Shown here: piece by piece, positions 24,743 to 25,345 of the stretch
Layout: each line of letters begins with the position of its first letter
How positions within the stretch are numbered: position 1 is the stretch's first letter
DNA from: Verrucomicrobiota bacterium
GTDB taxonomy: Bacteria > Verrucomicrobiota > Verrucomicrobiia > Limisphaerales > AV2
Assembly: GCA_003219345.1 (NCBI GenBank)
Contig: QHOP01000321.1
Coordinates: forward strand, 1-25,345
Direction of reading: 5' to 3'
Length of the DNA stretch: 25,345 bases
Position numbers and translations under genes: made by a program
The notes under the pieces: model-generated
What the model was told of the DNA's origin: nothing
Seen by the model: only the letters and a program-made list of their open reading frames with translations
Database searches by the model: none

Positions 24743-24977
24743 CGCCCACGGCCTCGAGCATCTTCAGTTTCGCCGCCTCGATCACCGCAATCACCTGTTC
24801 GCGCTTCACGGAAGGGAAACCGTCCAGGAAATCCTCAATCGATTCGCCGCCTTCCAGATAATCAATGAGGTTTTGCAACGGCACGCGCGTGCCGACAAAC
24901 ACCGGCGTTCCGCCCATGATCTCCGGATCGGAGTGAACAATGCCCTTCAACTGCTCAATTGTCATTGCCGCCATCAT
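24726..24977 (-). CDS. DUF433 antitoxin (VapB-like)
   Basis: 83 residues (79 if the ATG at 24965, giving MTIEQLK, is used). The DUF433 core is complete: HSDPEIMGGTPVFVGTRVPL, NLIDYLEGGESIEDFLDGFP and VKREQVIAVIEAAK, a winged or ribbon-type DNA-binding module that usually sits next to DUF5615 toxins, neutralises them and represses the shared promoter. First gene of the pair, 55 bases downstream of the esterase gene stop on the same strand, so the promoter should lie in 24978-25032 or upstream in the esterase gene. Confidence 0.9.
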   Translation of the reverse strand: MMAAMTIEQLKGIVHSDPEIMGGTPVFVGTRVPLQNLIDYLEGGESIEDFLDGFPSVKREQVIAVIEAAKLKMLEAVGDARPH

Positions 24978-25032
24978 AGCACATCTGGACCGCCTTGCCA
25001 GAACTGGTTTCGCGCGCGACGTCGCTCATCGG

Positions 25033-25345
25033 TCAGTTTGAACTGTTGAACAACAACGGCGCAAAGTCCGCCAGATAGCGCCGCCAGACGGGCCAGCTAT
25101 GGTTGCCCTCCGTCTCGCGAAATTCAGAGCGGATGCCGTGCTTCTTCAGCACTTCGACAAACTGGCGGCTGTTCTCCATCAGTCGGTCATCTTTGCCGCA
25201 GGCAATCCACAGCAGTTTGAGTTTTTTGTTTGTCGCCTGCGGACTCTCCAGCGCTTTGCCGACCGCATTTTCTGGGTCGCGAACGAACGAGCTGAATCCG
25301 CCCACCCAATCGAACAGTTCGAGGTGGTTCAGGCCGATGGTGAGC
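25033..25345 (-). CDS. Putative esterase (esterase D/PF00756 type), 5' end outside window
   Basis: Only the last 103 residues lie in the window. They read LTIGLNHLELFDWVGGFSS, then WIACGKDDRLMENSRQFVEV with the family Asp, and RETEGNHSWPVWRRYLADFA with the catalytic His, ending in LLFNSSN. This is the C-terminal third of an alpha/beta hydrolase of the feruloyl/enterochelin esterase-like group; the nucleophile Ser must lie in the missing part. Ends at TGA 25033-25035. The first 160 bases of this stretch (last codons) are repeated in degraded form at 24226-24392. Confidence 0.85.
   Translation of the reverse strand, partial: LTIGLNHLELFDWVGGFSSFVRDPENAVGKALESPQATNKKLKLLWIACGKDDRLMENSRQFVEVLKKHGIRSEFRETEGNHSWPVWRRYLADFAPLLFNSSN

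Overview
The window reads as chromosomal DNA of a GC-rich Gram-negative bacterium, most likely Verrucomicrobiota close to the Pedosphaera/Limisphaera group. This is inferred from content, not from a database search. Pointers are two RpoD-type sigma factors, an unusual load of exported propeller and glycosidase-like proteins, and the C-terminal tail of the protein at 20177-22027 (YQVQFKNDLNGG ... QRFYRVLQ), a style common in secreted Verrucomicrobia proteins.

Left part (1-11.7 kb), mostly minus strand: a PAP2 phosphatase cut by the window edge; a small membrane protein (plus); a sigma factor followed by apt; a solute-binding protein followed by an ABC ATPase with no permease in the window; a membrane-protein-quality cluster sppA, M24 peptidase, htpX; a five-helix membrane protein (plus); and the full-length principal sigma factor rpoD.

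Middle (12-22 kb): a plus-strand block encodes a Tat-exported TIM-barrel protein, a periplasmic beta-propeller, a multi-helix membrane protein and a permuted papain-like (YiiX-type) protein. It meets a minus-strand block of an SMP-30/gluconolactonase-like protein, a large exported protein split by a single-base frameshift, a GNAT acetyltransferase and a secreted glycosidase-like protein with FN3 and CARDB domains. A palindromic repeat sits between the convergent blocks; a second copy lies near 5.4 kb.

Right end (22.1-25.3 kb) is accessory. A 691-residue P-loop ATPase fused to a PD-(D/E)XK nuclease domain, with lower G+C and different codon use, is a strong candidate for a single-gene defence system. 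It lies tail-to-tail against a dead 3' fragment of an esterase gene, then a DUF433/DUF5615 toxin-antitoxin pair, then the 3' end of a related esterase gene that runs out of the window. The two esterase ends form a diverged direct repeat bracketing the toxin-antitoxin module.

No rRNA, tRNA, CRISPR array, transposase or integrase was recognised.
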